Below, in pieces: positions 45,019 through 54,591 of a stretch of 64,000 nucleotides of DNA. The notes below the pieces were generated by a model. That model saw only the letters and a list, made by a program, of their open reading frames with translations. It had not been told where the DNA came from and did no database searches. The position numbers and the translations under genes are program-made. How positions within the stretch are numbered: the stretch's first letter is position 1; each line of letters begins with the position of its first letter. Origin of the DNA: Saprospiraceae bacterium (lineage in GTDB: Bacteria; Bacteroidota; Bacteroidia; Chitinophagales; Saprospiraceae); assembly GCA_016714025.1 (NCBI GenBank), contig JADJOB010000002.1, positions 2,016,001 to 2,080,000 on the forward strand. The letters run 5' to 3'.

Positions 45019-45115
45019 TGCTGCAATTCTTCAATTCTGCAATTCTGCAATGTTGCAATGTTGCAATCTTTCAATGTTGCAATGTTGCAATGTTGCAATG
45101 TTACAATGCTTCAAT
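45019..45115. repeat. Short tandem repeat of about 9 bp (GCAATGTT)
   Basis: Roughly ten degenerate units of GCAATGTT(G) with variants GCAATTCT, TCAATGTT and ACAATGCT. An apparent open frame here reads as repeats of CNVAMLQC and is an artefact of the repeat. Confidence 0.8.
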
Positions 45116-45229
45116 ATTACTATTCCACAAGGATATTCAATTGTTAATTTAGAAGATTTTAATTTTTTGATTTTCCTAAGAATTTTAGTTTAGAAATAAA
45201 TTACAATAATAAAAAATTCAATTTGAACG

Positions 45230-45483
45230 TTCGAAATGCAGCGTGCGGCGAAAATTTTTCAGAGCCATGTTTAAAAAGTATTCTATTAGATGTAAAACTG
45301 GCGCATTTGTATAACCACCAAAAGCGTGAGAAAAATTTGAGCTGAAGCCTGCGTCTAGCAAGAACGCCTTCATTTCGAACAAGCCTTTTGGTTCTTTTGG
45401 GCGAATGCAAAAGAACAAAGCCCCTTATTATTCGTGTCAACAATTGAAGACATCTGTTTTTTACCTTCCTACGCCCAGCAGGA
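45230..45483. repeat. Dispersed ~250-bp repeat, copy 3
   Basis: Begins CGTTCGAAATGCAGCGTGCGG and runs to TTTTTTACCTTCCTACGCCC. Very close to copy 1 (for example, the AGCCATGTTTAAAAAGTATTC segment is identical). The flank on its left (TTCAATTTGAA) is unlike that of copies 1, 2 and 5. Confidence 0.87.
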
Positions 45484-45569
45484 ATAAGTAGTCAGTAATT
45501 AGAGGTTAGTATTCAGAAATGCAGAATAAGGTGTAAAATTCAAAAAAAAGATTAAATAAATTCAGGACG

Positions 45570-45824
45570 TTCGAAATGCAGCGTGCGGCGAAAATTTTTC
45601 AGAGCCATGTTTGGCTAAGTATTCTATTAGCTGTAAAACTGCCGCATTTGTATAACCACCAAAAGCGTGAGAAAAATTTGAGCTGAAGCCAGTGTATAGC
45701 AAGAACCCCTTCATTTCGAACAAGCCTTTTGGTTCTTTTGGGCGAATGCAAAAGAACAAAGCCCATTATTATTCGTGTCAACAATTGAAGGCATCTGTTT
45801 TTTACCATCCTTCGTTGGGCGTAG
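45570..45824. repeat. Dispersed ~250-bp repeat, copy 4
   Basis: Same element with AGCCATGTTTGGCTAAGTATTC, an indel variant shared partly with copies 2 and 5. It is preceded by a leader AAATTCAAAAAAAAGATTAAATAAATTCAG that recurs before copy 6, so copies 4 and 6 carry one leader type and copies 1, 2 and 5 another. Confidence 0.87.
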
Positions 45825-45894
45825 TCTGCGTCAACAGTTCAATAATCAACAATCAGAAGTCAGTTGTCAGATAATGTTAGAATAAAATCTAACC

Positions 45895-46083
45895 GTTCGA
45901 AATGCAGCGTGCGGCGAAAATTTTTCAGAGCCACGTTTAGCTAAGTATTCTATTAGTTGTAAAACTGCCGCATTTGTATAACCACCAAAAGCGTGAGAAA
46001 AATTTGAGCTGAGGCTTGGGTATAGCAAGAACGCCTTCATTTCGAACAAGCCTTTTGGTTCTTTTGGGCGAATGCAAAAGAAC
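45895..46083. repeat. Dispersed ~250-bp repeat, copy 5 (truncated)
   Basis: Preceded by the CAATAATCAACAATCAGAAG leader. The element runs normally to GCGAATGCAAAAGAACGG and then switches to an unrelated AGGGGGTGCGGGTTAGCTTT sequence, so the last ~55 bp are replaced. This is the only copy with a changed 3' end. Confidence 0.85.
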
Positions 46084-46259
46084 GGAGGGGGTGCGGGTTA
46101 GCTTTTGCGCCAGCATTTCGTACCAGGAATTCTTTTCTTCCCAGGGCGTAGGTTGCACCCTTCGCCCAACAAAAATTTGTGGTCAGTAGTTAGAGGTCAG
46201 TATTAAGAAATACAGAATAAGTTGTAAAATTCAAAAAAAGGATAAAATAAATTCAGAAC

Positions 46260-46514
46260 GTTCGAAATGCAGCGTGCGGCGAAAATTTTTCAGAGCCACG
46301 TTTAAAAGGTATTCTATTAGTTGTAAAACTGCCGCATTTGTACAACAACCAAAAGCGTGAGAAAAATTTGAGCTGAAGCCTGAGTCTAGCAAGAACGCCT
46401 TCATTTCGATCAAGCCTTTTGGTTCTTTTGGGCGAATGCAAAAGAACAAAGCCCCTTATTATTCGTGTCAACAATTGAAGGCATCTGTTTTTTACCTTCC
46501 TTCGCTGGGCGTAG
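46260..46514. repeat. Dispersed ~250-bp repeat, copy 6
   Basis: Full-length copy. After it, ~160 bp (to about 46672) match the tail of copy 2 nearly base for base (for example AATCGCAGAAGAACCCGAGT). With copy 2 this gives over 400 bp of direct repeat bracketing 31 kb. Confidence 0.88.
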
Positions 46515-46755
46515 GCTAAGCCTACGTCCTTATTTTCAATCGCAGAAGAACCCGAGTTATGTTTTAAATAATTGCAATCATCAAATAGGCTTAGCCTATG
46601 AAGAAATGCATATTTTATATTGAAGAATAATTTTACTTCAAATTATTTCATCCCTCTATAGGTTCAACCTATACATGTCCCCTTTTAAATTGAAATTTAT
46701 TTGATTATTTATTGAATCAAAATTAGGACGTAGGCGCAGCCTACGCCCAGCGGAA
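46504..46755. repeat. Segment bounded by inverted CTGGGCGTAGGCT repeats
   Basis: The left end CGCTGGGCGTAGGCTAAGCC and the right end GGCGCAGCCTACGCCCAGCG are inverted copies of each other, and each can also form its own small hairpin (GTAGGCT/AGCCTAC). Shorter relatives occur near 7395, 14527 and 46142. No gene is inside. It may be a small non-autonomous element; no transposase is linked. Confidence 0.6.
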
Positions 46756-46818
46756 AATTAAATATTAATTTCTGGATTTTCAACAATTGACTTACATCAT
46801 TCCTAAAATCAAATTTGC

Positions 46819-46826
46819 TATATTTG
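46819..46826 (+). promoter_or_regulatory. Bacteroidota -7 promoter box (TATATTTG) that decides a start codon
   Basis: TATATTTG matches TAnnTTTG and lies 24 bp upstream of the ATG at 46850. A longer open frame begins with a codon at 46787, upstream of this box, but it would not be transcribed from here. The box therefore favours 46850, which also gives a normal signal peptide. Confidence 0.5.
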
Positions 46827-46849
46827 TATTTCTCTACAATTATAAAAGC

Positions 46850-48016
46850 ATGAATAAAATTTCCAATTTTATAGGGTCTCTAAAAAATAAATCCCTTTTA
46901 TTTTATTTATCTTTTTGGGGAGCAGCGAATGCCCTTACAGGTCAAGTATTTTTAAATCCGGTTGCAAATCCATTTTCCTTGAAAGTATCCGATATGCGCC
47001 AAACTCCTTGCTTTGTTGATCTGGATGGAGATCGTGATGTTGATATGCTAACCGGAAGTGCCTCAGGAATCTTTTACTATTATCAAAATAGTGGAACTCA
47101 GAATAGTGCAAAATTTATGAATCCGCTTTTAAACCCTTTTGGTTTAAAAACTGCTGGTGCTTATTCACGAATTGTATTTGGTGATTTCGATCAGGATGGC
47201 GATTTTGATTTATTGCTTGGAAGTGAGCGAGGAGATCTAGAGTATTTTCAAAATACAGGGACTCCAACTGCTCCTAAATTTGCAAATCCTGTGATCAATC
47301 CATTTTCCTTGAATCCCAATAGAAAATATATGACTCCGATATTGCTTGATTTGGATGGTGATGCTGACTTGGATTTATTGGCGGGCACAGAAACAAACGG
47401 AATTGTATTTCAGGAAAATATCGGAACAGCCAAAATTCCAATGTTTGGAGATGTCATATTTAATCCATTTTTTATTGAATCAGCAGAAACCGATTTGGTT
47501 CCGACGGCTGCTGATTTAGACAACGATGGGGATCTGGATCTTCTGGTCGCTAATCAAAGTCCATCCTTTGAGTATTTTGAAAACAATGGAACAAAATTTA
47601 TACCTGCGTTTCTTCCACCAATAATAAACCCATTTTCAATCAAGACGAACACAGGCGATCCGGCACCCTTTCTGGTGGACCTGGACCACGACGGAGATTT
47701 TGATTTTATGACTGGACAAACCGCTAAATTTAATTACTACCAGAATACCCAAATTCTCATCGCAACGCAATCATTTCAAAATACAAACCCACCGGTCCCA
47801 TTTCCAAATCCGGCAAACTACCAGATTAACTTGAGTGCATTTGATGTATCAAACGATGCCTTGTTAGGAATATATAATGTGAATCAAGCATTAGTTCGCG
47901 GGCTGAAGATGGATCAATTTAAAAATATTGATCTAAGTGAACTTCCTGCCGGTGTGTATTATTTAAAACTAAAGCATTTTCATCAGGTTTATTTTATCAA
48001 GTTTGTTAAAATATAA
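46850..48016 (+). CDS. VCBS/FG-GAP repeat protein with T9SS sorting domain
   Basis: 388 aa from 46850 (a frame extension to 46787 would disrupt the signal peptide). The signal covers residues 1-31 (LLFYLSFWGAANALTGQ). Five repeats of about 60 aa carry calcium-binding loops: DLDGDRDVD, DFDQDGDFD, DLDGDADLD, DLDNDGDLD and DLDHDGDFD, each followed by YFQNTGT-like sequence, as in integrin-type beta-propellers. The last 70 residues (PFPNPANYQINLS, LPAGVYYLKL) are a T9SS signal. It is likely a surface adhesin or matrix protein. The next gene starts 8 bp after the stop. Confidence 0.87.
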   Translation: MNKISNFIGSLKNKSLLFYLSFWGAANALTGQVFLNPVANPFSLKVSDMRQTPCFVDLDGDRDVDMLTGSASGIFYYYQNSGTQNSAKFMNPLLNPFGLKTAGAYSRIVFGDFDQDGDFDLLLGSERGDLEYFQNTGTPTAPKFANPVINPFSLNPNRKYMTPILLDLDGDADLDLLAGTETNGIVFQENIGTAKIPMFGDVIFNPFFIESAETDLVPTAADLDNDGDLDLLVANQSPSFEYFENNGTKFIPAFLPPIINPFSIKTNTGDPAPFLVDLDHDGDFDFMTGQTAKFNYYQNTQILIATQSFQNTNPPVPFPNPANYQINLSAFDVSNDALLGIYNVNQALVRGLKMDQFKNIDLSELPAGVYYLKLKHFHQVYFIKFVKI

Positions 48017-48024
48017 TTACTGCA

Positions 48025-48492
48025 ATGAGTATCTATTTATTTATTCTTTGCACCCTGCATTTATTTTTAAGTATCAATGCATTGGTTGGGGGAAGTTTGT
48101 TAATGTTCCAACCCAATGGTCAGTTGTTAGGAATGCACACAGATTGGCTGATGGGGTCACCATTTAAATCCTATTTTATTCCGGGATTCTTATTGTTTAG
48201 CCTGATTGGTTTGCAATCTTTGGTTTGTTTGATCGGATTGATCTATCAACCCCAATGGAAATGGGCACAAGCTTTGAATCTCTATACCGATCGTCACTGG
48301 AGTTGGACCTTTTCTTTGTATTCAGGAATAATCAGCATCAGCTGGATCATCATTCAACAAATCATGATGCGTTATTTCTGGATTCAATCATTAATTCTAA
48401 GCATTGGCTTACTAATACTCATTCTTACCTTACATCCTAAAATAATGAATCGATATCGTGTGGTAGAAAAACCTAATAAATTAGAGCGATGA
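48025..48492 (+). CDS. Four-helix small membrane protein
   Basis: 155 aa. Four hydrophobic helices: near 3-27, 48-70, 93-112 and 118-136, with a basic tail (PKIMNRYRVVEKPNK). Family not recognised. Its last codons overlap the start of the next gene by 4 bp, indicating coupling with the DUF6544-like gene. The pair probably acts at the inner membrane. Confidence 0.75.
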   Translation: MSIYLFILCTLHLFLSINALVGGSLLMFQPNGQLLGMHTDWLMGSPFKSYFIPGFLLFSLIGLQSLVCLIGLIYQPQWKWAQALNLYTDRHWSWTFSLYSGIISISWIIIQQIMMRYFWIQSLILSIGLLILILTLHPKIMNRYRVVEKPNKLER

Positions 48493-49590
48493 TTAAAATA
48501 CTTTTTATTGCCCTTTTATGTTTTCATGGGATTATCCATCTGATGGGATTTGCAAAAGCATTTGGATTTGCAAACATGGGAGCATTAACTAAGGATATCA
48601 ATAAAGTACAAGGCGTATTATGGTTAATTGCATGTATCTTATTTTTATTAGCTGCCGGATTTTATGGCTTTTCAAAATACAATTGGTGTGTTTTTGCATT
48701 GCTTGCAGTTGGGATTTCACAATATCTTATCATTAGTTCGTGGCAAGACGCCCGATTTGGTACCATTGCCAATATTATCATCTTTGTAGTTACGCTCATT
48801 GGCTTTTCAAGTTGGAATTTTCACAAACAATTTGAAAGTGATTACAAATTGCAGTTGAATGCAGAAACCAAAAAGGCTCCGGATCTTCTTACGGAAAATG
48901 ATCTTCAGGGCTTACCGGTTTTAATTCAGAATTATCTACGACAGGCTGGGGTAGTGGGGAAACCAAAAGTGCGGTATTTCAAGATTGAATTTAAAGGGAA
49001 AATTCGTAAAGACGAGCAAGCTGAGTGGATGCCTTTCAAATCGGTACAATATAATTTTATGGAAAATCCTACCAGATTGTTTTTTATGAACGCGACGATG
49101 AAGGGTCTTCCAGTAGCCGGATATCATGCATATAAGAATGGAAAAGCATTTATGGATATACGCTTATTTTCTATATTTAAAGTGCAGTATTTGGATGGAC
49201 CCGAAATGGATCTTGCCGAAACAGTAACTTTTTTTTAATGATATGTGCTGCATGGCTCCCGCTACCTTAATAGATCCAAGGATTGAATGGCAAGAAATCG
49301 ATGATCACCTGGTTCAGGCCGCTTTTAACAATCAAGGCCTGCGAGTTGTAGCCATGCTTCAGTTTAATGATAAGGGGCAGTTGATCAATTTTATTTCAAA
49401 CGACCGGTACAATGCCGAAGCTAAAAAAAGATTGCCCTGGTCCACCCCTTTAAAAGAGTACAAATCCATTCGGGGGATTTCTGTCAGCAGTGCGGCGGAT
49501 GCGGTGTATTCAGATACCAAGGGAGACTTTATTTATGGTACCTTCCAATTGACCGATTTGGAATACAATGGGTACTTAAATAAAAGGTGA
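48489..49590 (+). CDS. DUF6544-like membrane protein, split by a one-base frameshift
   Basis: The first 249 codons (48489-49238) and the open frame at 49243-49590 are one gene. Reading passes from MDLAETVTFF to NDMCCMAPATLIDPR if one T is removed from the run of eight at 49229-49236. That joint phrase is typical of the family. The reconstructed protein is about 366 aa: three or four N-terminal helices, then a soluble domain with YLRQAGVVGKPKVRYF and NATMKGLPVAGYHAY. Function is unknown. A homopolymer slip is the likely cause, either in the assembly or in the genome. Confidence 0.8.
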
Positions 49591-49658
49591 TCTGGTAATT
49601 TTAATGATAAAACCAAAGCCCTGAATTGTTCGTATTTATATCAACGCAAAAGATAGTT

Positions 49659-50641
49659 ATGAAAAAATTTCTGTTTTTATTATAGTTATGTGCTTTCTGG
49701 CATTTACAATGCCTACAAATAACATTCCCTTTAAACCTGTTTTAACAGAAGGAAGTATCATCAATTTGTACGATGCATTTGGAAAAGACACATTGCTCAC
49801 AAAAGATTTTGGATTCTCCTGTATTACGAAATATCAAGGCAAAACCATCCTGTTTGATGCGGGTAGCAATGCCGATATTTTTAAACGAAATGTTACAACA
49901 CTGGGCATCGATTTAAAAAGCATTGACCTGGTAATCATTTCTCACGGACATTTTGATCATCTCAATGGACTGGATTATTTATTGGCACTCAATCCGAATG
50001 TAAAGATTTATTTTCCTTACGATATTTTTTGGGGAGCTCCGGTGCCTTTTGATGCAACCGGACAAGAACCAAGCGTTAAGGATTCATTGCCAAAGCACAT
50101 GCAATATTTTGATGGAGGAAGTACTAAATTCTTCATCAAGCAATCCGGCCGGTTTTGGAAAGCAAACATCGAATTTGTAAAAACATCCAAAGAAATTCTT
50201 CCCGGCTTAAATTTAATTGCAACCAGTTCAGCATTTATGGGCTACTTTTCCTGTTACCCCAATAAAAGTTTTGTAGAAGGCCAATTTGATCATCCCAAAG
50301 ATGAATGCAAACAAACCAGCTTACCCGAATTGTCCCTGAGCATGCACACTCCAAAAGGGGATGTATTGATTGTTGGCTGTTCGCATACCGGCGTTGAAAA
50401 CATCATAGCTGAGACCCAGAAAACAACCAAAGCACCCACTGATTTAGTATACGGTGGCTTTCACCTATTGCCATTTGACCGCAAACAAACAACAGATCTG
50501 GTATCTAAAATCAAAAATGAACTGCAAGTAAAACGCGTCGCACCAGCCCATTGTACCGGCCACCTCGCATTTCAACTCCTTCAAAAGGAATATGCTTCAA
50601 ACTATTTATATGCCGGCCTGGGTGAGAAAATCAACTTTTAA
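49659..50641 (+). CDS. Metallo-beta-lactamase-fold hydrolase, start region frameshifted
   Basis: The main frame (from 49688, 317 aa) has the zinc motif SHGHFDHLNG (HxHxDH) near residue 80, GCSHTGVENI near 230 and a final PAHCTGH. Its layout resembles MptA/TflA-type dihydropterin-phosphate synthase-like hydrolases. The true start is probably the ATG at 49659: with one extra A in the run at 49662-49667, the N-terminus becomes MKKISVFIIVMCFLAFTMP, a good signal peptide. Exported MBL proteins of this subgroup are common in Bacteroidota. The substrate is unknown. Confidence 0.82.
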
Positions 50642-50746
50642 GAAATGCTGCAATTTTGCAATGTTACAATCCTATAATCCTTAAATGTAATAATGCTTAA
50701 GTGTTTTTAAATTGAATCTTGATAAATTACTTCGTAATCGACAATT

Positions 50747-50783
50747 CGTCCCGCGAATACGCGGGATGTCCGTTCTGCTCCCA
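50747..50783. repeat. Hairpin repeat CCCGCG-AATA-CGCGGG, copy 1
   Basis: A GC-rich hairpin with about 20 bp of shared flank in otherwise AT-rich filler (TTAATTCTTAATTC). The same 37-bp block, inverted, lies at 58777-58813 with a few changes. Confidence 0.75.
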
Positions 50784-50826
50784 TAATTCTTAACTCTTAA
50801 TTCCTAATTCTTAATTCTTAATCGCC

Positions 50827-51231
50827 TCAACCCATCCATCCAATAATCGCACCCATTATCGTGGAAGAAACAATCATATATCCAGCATCAATAAAAAACA
50901 AGCGCGTAGGTCGATGAGAAAATTGATAACTGATGCCAAGGCTCATGGCTGAAAAAAAAGCGCCAACCATCAAACCAAATTTTAATCCATCTGCCATGCC
51001 GCTTAAGTCAGTTCGTAATATTGTTTTGGCCAACATAAAAGCATATACAAAGGTCATAATAAAAGAAAGGCCAAATACTTTTACAAAATTTGAAGCCATT
51101 AATTTTTCCTGGGACAATTGGTTGTCTTCCTGCCATGCTTTTCCAAATAACATCGGACTATACCAAAGCCATCCTAGGACAAATGAACTGATGCTGGCTA
51201 TAAGCACTCCAAACCAATTTATGTAATTCAT
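50827..51231 (-). CDS. DUF1761 family membrane protein
   Basis: 134 aa. Starts INWFGVLIASISSFVLGWLWYSPMLFGKAW, the recognisable DUF1761 N-terminus, with four hydrophobic helices (about 5-25, 53-72, 82-100 and 113-132). Family function is unknown. It is alone on its strand; no operon. Confidence 0.85.
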   Translation of the reverse strand: MNYINWFGVLIASISSFVLGWLWYSPMLFGKAWQEDNQLSQEKLMASNFVKVFGLSFIMTFVYAFMLAKTILRTDLSGMADGLKFGLMVGAFFSAMSLGISYQFSHRPTRLFFIDAGYMIVSSTIMGAIIGWMG

Positions 51232-51478
51232 GATTTTTAATTTTTAAATGAATTGAATTTCTAAATCCAATAATAAGGCATTTTTAGTTTTAAATATCGG
51301 GTAATGCAATGAATATTGTTACTTAAACGATTTTTTAATCCTATAGAAAACGTCTAATAACTTCTTAGACAAGGCATGCAATTTTTTTAAACGCTGATTA
51401 AACTGTTGTAACTAAGGTTTTAAAAAAATCGTATAACGAAGTATAATGAGTTATTAGAGATTCCTATATAATAAGAGA

Positions 51479-51514
51479 AGCTGCCTTATGAAATTCAAAT
51501 TCATTCAGGCAGCT
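51479..51514 (-). terminator. Hairpin downstream of the OmpA-family gene
   Basis: On the minus strand AGCTGCCT pairs with AGGCAGCT across a 20-base loop, and is followed by TCTCTTATTATA. It starts 27 bp after the OmpA-family stop. The T-tract is poor. The rest of the 309-bp gap to the DUF1761 gene holds nothing I recognise. Confidence 0.5.
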
Positions 51515-51540
51515 CCTCAATTTATTTTATAAACGTATTC

Positions 51541-53021
51541 TTAACGCCAAACCGGATTAAATTCCGTGCGGCGATTTAACGCTCTGCCATCTTTGGTTTT
51601 GTTGTCCCCAATCGGTTTGGTTTCACCATAACCAGCAGACATCAAACGGCTCGCATTGATTCCTTTTTTAACTAAGTAATCAGCACATGCTTTGGCACGT
51701 TTTTCTGAAAGTTTTTGATTTAACGCATCATCAGCCACACTGTCTGTATGACCTTCTATGCTCAAGTTCATTTCAGGATACTTGTTTAATACAGACAAAA
51801 CTTCATTCAGGTTTTTAAATGATGATTTGGTAATTATCGCTGTACCTGTTTGGAATTGTACGGCACGCATGGCTACGTCTAATACTTTTTTATCCTCAAC
51901 TTTTATTTCAGGACATCCCATATTAGAAGCAGGTCCTTTAGTATTTGGACATTTATCATTGTTATCTGTAACACCGTCTCCGTCAGTATCTGGGCATCCG
52001 CCAATGCTACCGGCTAAATCCGGACATGGGTCTGTTGCATCAGGGAATCCGTCATTGTCGCGATCCGGTGGACAACCATTGTTGCTGGCAGGACCGGCAA
52101 CTTTTGGACATTTGTCATCGATGTCAACCAAACCATCGCCATCAGTATCCGGGCAACCTTTGATTTTACCGGCTACATCCGGACAACGGTCGTCTTTATC
52201 AGCAACACCGTCTTTGTCTTTATCCGGACAACCTTTTACGTTTCCGGCAACTTTTGGACAATCATCATCCCGATCGTAAACACCGTCTTTATCCATATCA
52301 GAAGGGCAGCCCATATTTTCAGGAACTCCAGCTTCTTGAGGACATTTATCGTCTTTATCTGCAATTTTATCAGCATCGGAATCCGGACAGCCTTCCACAG
52401 TTCCCCAATCATCCGGACAAGGGTCTACTCGATCTGGCCATCCATCATCATCACGATCTTTTGGAGCAAGTACCATACGAATTCCAACCGCGTGTTGCCA
52501 GTTGTCAAAGCCGTCTTCAAAAGCAAATCGGTAATCCGATTGCAAGGCAATTTTAAACGATCATTTACGCGGATATCCAAACCGGCTCCAAATGGAGCTT
52601 GTGCATAAAAATTGTCAAAATCAAGGGCAGGAACAGCGCCCCCAATCCCGGCATAAACAAAGGGTGAAATGCCACAATTTTTATAAAAATTTAATTGAAG
52701 TAAGGCATCCAAACCTGTGTAAATTTTATCTCGGGTATACGTATTAACCGATTTGGATAGCTCATCATAAATTGGAAAATTTGCCAGTCCGATACGCAAA
52801 GGCAATGCAAAGCTTAAACCATTGCTTAATTCGCGTGTATAGCCTAATTCTATGCCATTGGATAGGTTTTCAAAAATCTGCTTATTATCCCGATGGGGTG
52901 CCTGGTAGTTAAACAAAACTGCCTTGGCCGTCAAACCATTTTTTGCAGGTCCCGGTTGACTGAAACTGACCTGGGAAAACAGCAAAATGAATAAAATGAA
53001 GCTCAATAAAATTCGTTTCAT
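51541..53021 (-). CDS. OmpA-family outer membrane protein with thrombospondin type-3 repeats (one-base frameshift)
   Basis: About 493 aa when two overlapping frames are joined. Residues 1-21 are a signal peptide (LLSFILFILLFSQVSFS). Residues 25-180 look like an eight-stranded beta-barrel. At 52551-52554 one A is missing: the frame should run NDRLKIALQSDYRFAFEDG. Then come about seven calcium-binding thrombospondin type-3 repeats (DKDKDGVADKDDRCPDVAG style). The C-terminal OmpA domain (SIEGHTDSVADDALNQ, LSEKRAKACADYL, NRRTEF) binds peptidoglycan. It tethers the outer membrane to the cell wall. Confidence 0.87.
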
Positions 53022-53204
53022 ATATCTTGTTTTAGTGAATGAATGAAATTTGATTTCAAAAATACAGCATATTCACGCACAATGTAGCAATTCTAAGGCC
53101 CTCCAATGTATTTTTACGGTTAATTTATTGCTTTTATCAGAAGGACCTGAAAATCAGTTAAAAGCCTAAAGTCTTCAGAACCCATAAATTACAATAAAGA
53201 CACC

Positions 53205-53375
53205 ATTTAAGCTGCAATCAACTATCACCTAACAACTATCACCTAACAACTATCAACTATCAACTATCAACTAACACCCATCAACTAACACCTATCAACT
53301 ATCACCTATCAACTAACACCCATCAACTATCAACTATCAACTATCAACTATCACCTATCACCCATCAACTATCCC
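53205..53375. repeat. Short tandem repeat CAACTATCA/CACCTATCA
   Basis: About 17 degenerate units of ~9-10 bp (CAACTATCA, CACCTAACA, CACCCATCA) run up to the ATG of the RsmB-like gene. The repeat leaves no room for a normal promoter close to that start. The gap 53022-53204 holds nothing recognised. Confidence 0.85.
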
Positions 53376-53379
53376 CTCA

Positions 53380-54573
53380 ATGACCACCAAATTCCATAAA
53401 AATCTAATTCAGGCAGTCAGTGATATAATTCATCAGGTTATTTATGATCAGGTGTACGCCGATAAAAAAATCGAACAAGTTTTAAAATCAAATAAATCCT
53501 GGGGTGCCAGGGACCGGAGTTTTATTGCAGAAACTGCTTACAACATCATCCGGGATTTTCGAAAAATCCGCTTTTGCAGTGGCAATTCTAAAAAGCCGGA
53601 GCATTGGATTTCAACTTATTTTCTACTAAAAAAAATGAACCCTCCGGATTGGGAAATATACAATGAGATGAATTCCGAACGGGTGTGGGCAAAATTGGAA
53701 GAATGTAAATCAAATTTTGCCATCATGCAGTCTTATCCGGATTCATTGGTAGATTTAATAAAAGAGGAATTGCCGGATACCTGGGAACGGGAACTGACTG
53801 CACTCAATAAACCGGCCCCACTCATCATCCGATGCAATACCTTAAAAACCACGATCAAACAACTGCAAACAAATTTTCTTAAAGAAGGAATTGAAACCAG
53901 GCCCATTCCTGATTTACCGGATGCCTTAATTATTCTGGAAAAATTTAATGTCTTTGGGAATCCACTGTTCAAATTAGGTCATTTTGAAATACAGGATGCT
54001 TCTTCTCAAATGGTAGCTGCATTTTCATTGGTCGAACCGGGTATGCGGGTCATCGATGCCTGTGCCGGTGCCGGCGGCAAGACCTTGCACATGGCTGCTC
54101 TGATGAAAAATAAAGGCCGAATCATTGCACTGGACACAGAATCCTGGAAGTTGGACGAACTTAAAAAAAGGGCTAGGCGAAATGGGGCTGAAAATCTCGA
54201 AACCCGGGTCATTGATGGTACCAAAGTGATCAAGCGATTGGCAAATTCATGCGACCGACTGCTATTAGATGTGCCTTGCAGCGGTTTGGGCGTATTGCGC
54301 CGAAACCCGGATGCTAAATGGAAAGTAGATCTGGCTTTTATTGATCGGATGCGTAACCTGCAAAAAGATATTTTGGCAAACTATGCCTCCATGCTTCGAC
54401 CTGGGGGGAAACTAGTTTATGCAACCTGCAGCATTTTACCTTCTGAAAATTCAAAACAAGTTTCGTATTTTTGCAGCGAGCATACCCATTTTCAATTAGA
54501 AGAAGAAAAAATCATTAGTCCTGCTTTAAGCGGCTTCGATGGTTTTTATATGGCCCGTCTGACCAAGAATTAA
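53380..54573 (+). CDS. RsmB/NOP-family RNA (cytosine-5) methyltransferase
   Basis: 397 aa. The N-terminal NusB-like helical region (1-130, DRSFIAETAYNIIRD) is followed by a SAM-dependent methyltransferase. EIQDASSQMVA and DACAGAGGKTLHMA bind S-adenosylmethionine near residue 225. The catalytic cysteines lie in LLLDVPCSGLGVLRRNPD near 305 and VYATCSILPSEN near 348. It probably makes m5C in 16S rRNA as RsmB does, but substrate base cannot be stated. The 18-bp gap to the next gene is short. Confidence 0.9.
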   Translation: MTTKFHKNLIQAVSDIIHQVIYDQVYADKKIEQVLKSNKSWGARDRSFIAETAYNIIRDFRKIRFCSGNSKKPEHWISTYFLLKKMNPPDWEIYNEMNSERVWAKLEECKSNFAIMQSYPDSLVDLIKEELPDTWERELTALNKPAPLIIRCNTLKTTIKQLQTNFLKEGIETRPIPDLPDALIILEKFNVFGNPLFKLGHFEIQDASSQMVAAFSLVEPGMRVIDACAGAGGKTLHMAALMKNKGRIIALDTESWKLDELKKRARRNGAENLETRVIDGTKVIKRLANSCDRLLLDVPCSGLGVLRRNPDAKWKVDLAFIDRMRNLQKDILANYASMLRPGGKLVYATCSILPSENSKQVSYFCSEHTHFQLEEEKIISPALSGFDGFYMARLTKN

Positions 54574-54591
54574 ATCCTTAAAAATACCGAT

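Noticed and set aside
45008..45193. 61-aa open frame with repeated CNVAMLQC
   Set aside because: Created by the GCAATGTT short tandem repeat.
51758..52556. Plus-strand open frames rich in Ser/Pro
   Set aside because: Antisense of the thrombospondin type-3 repeats of the OmpA-family gene; repeat composition explains the long frames.
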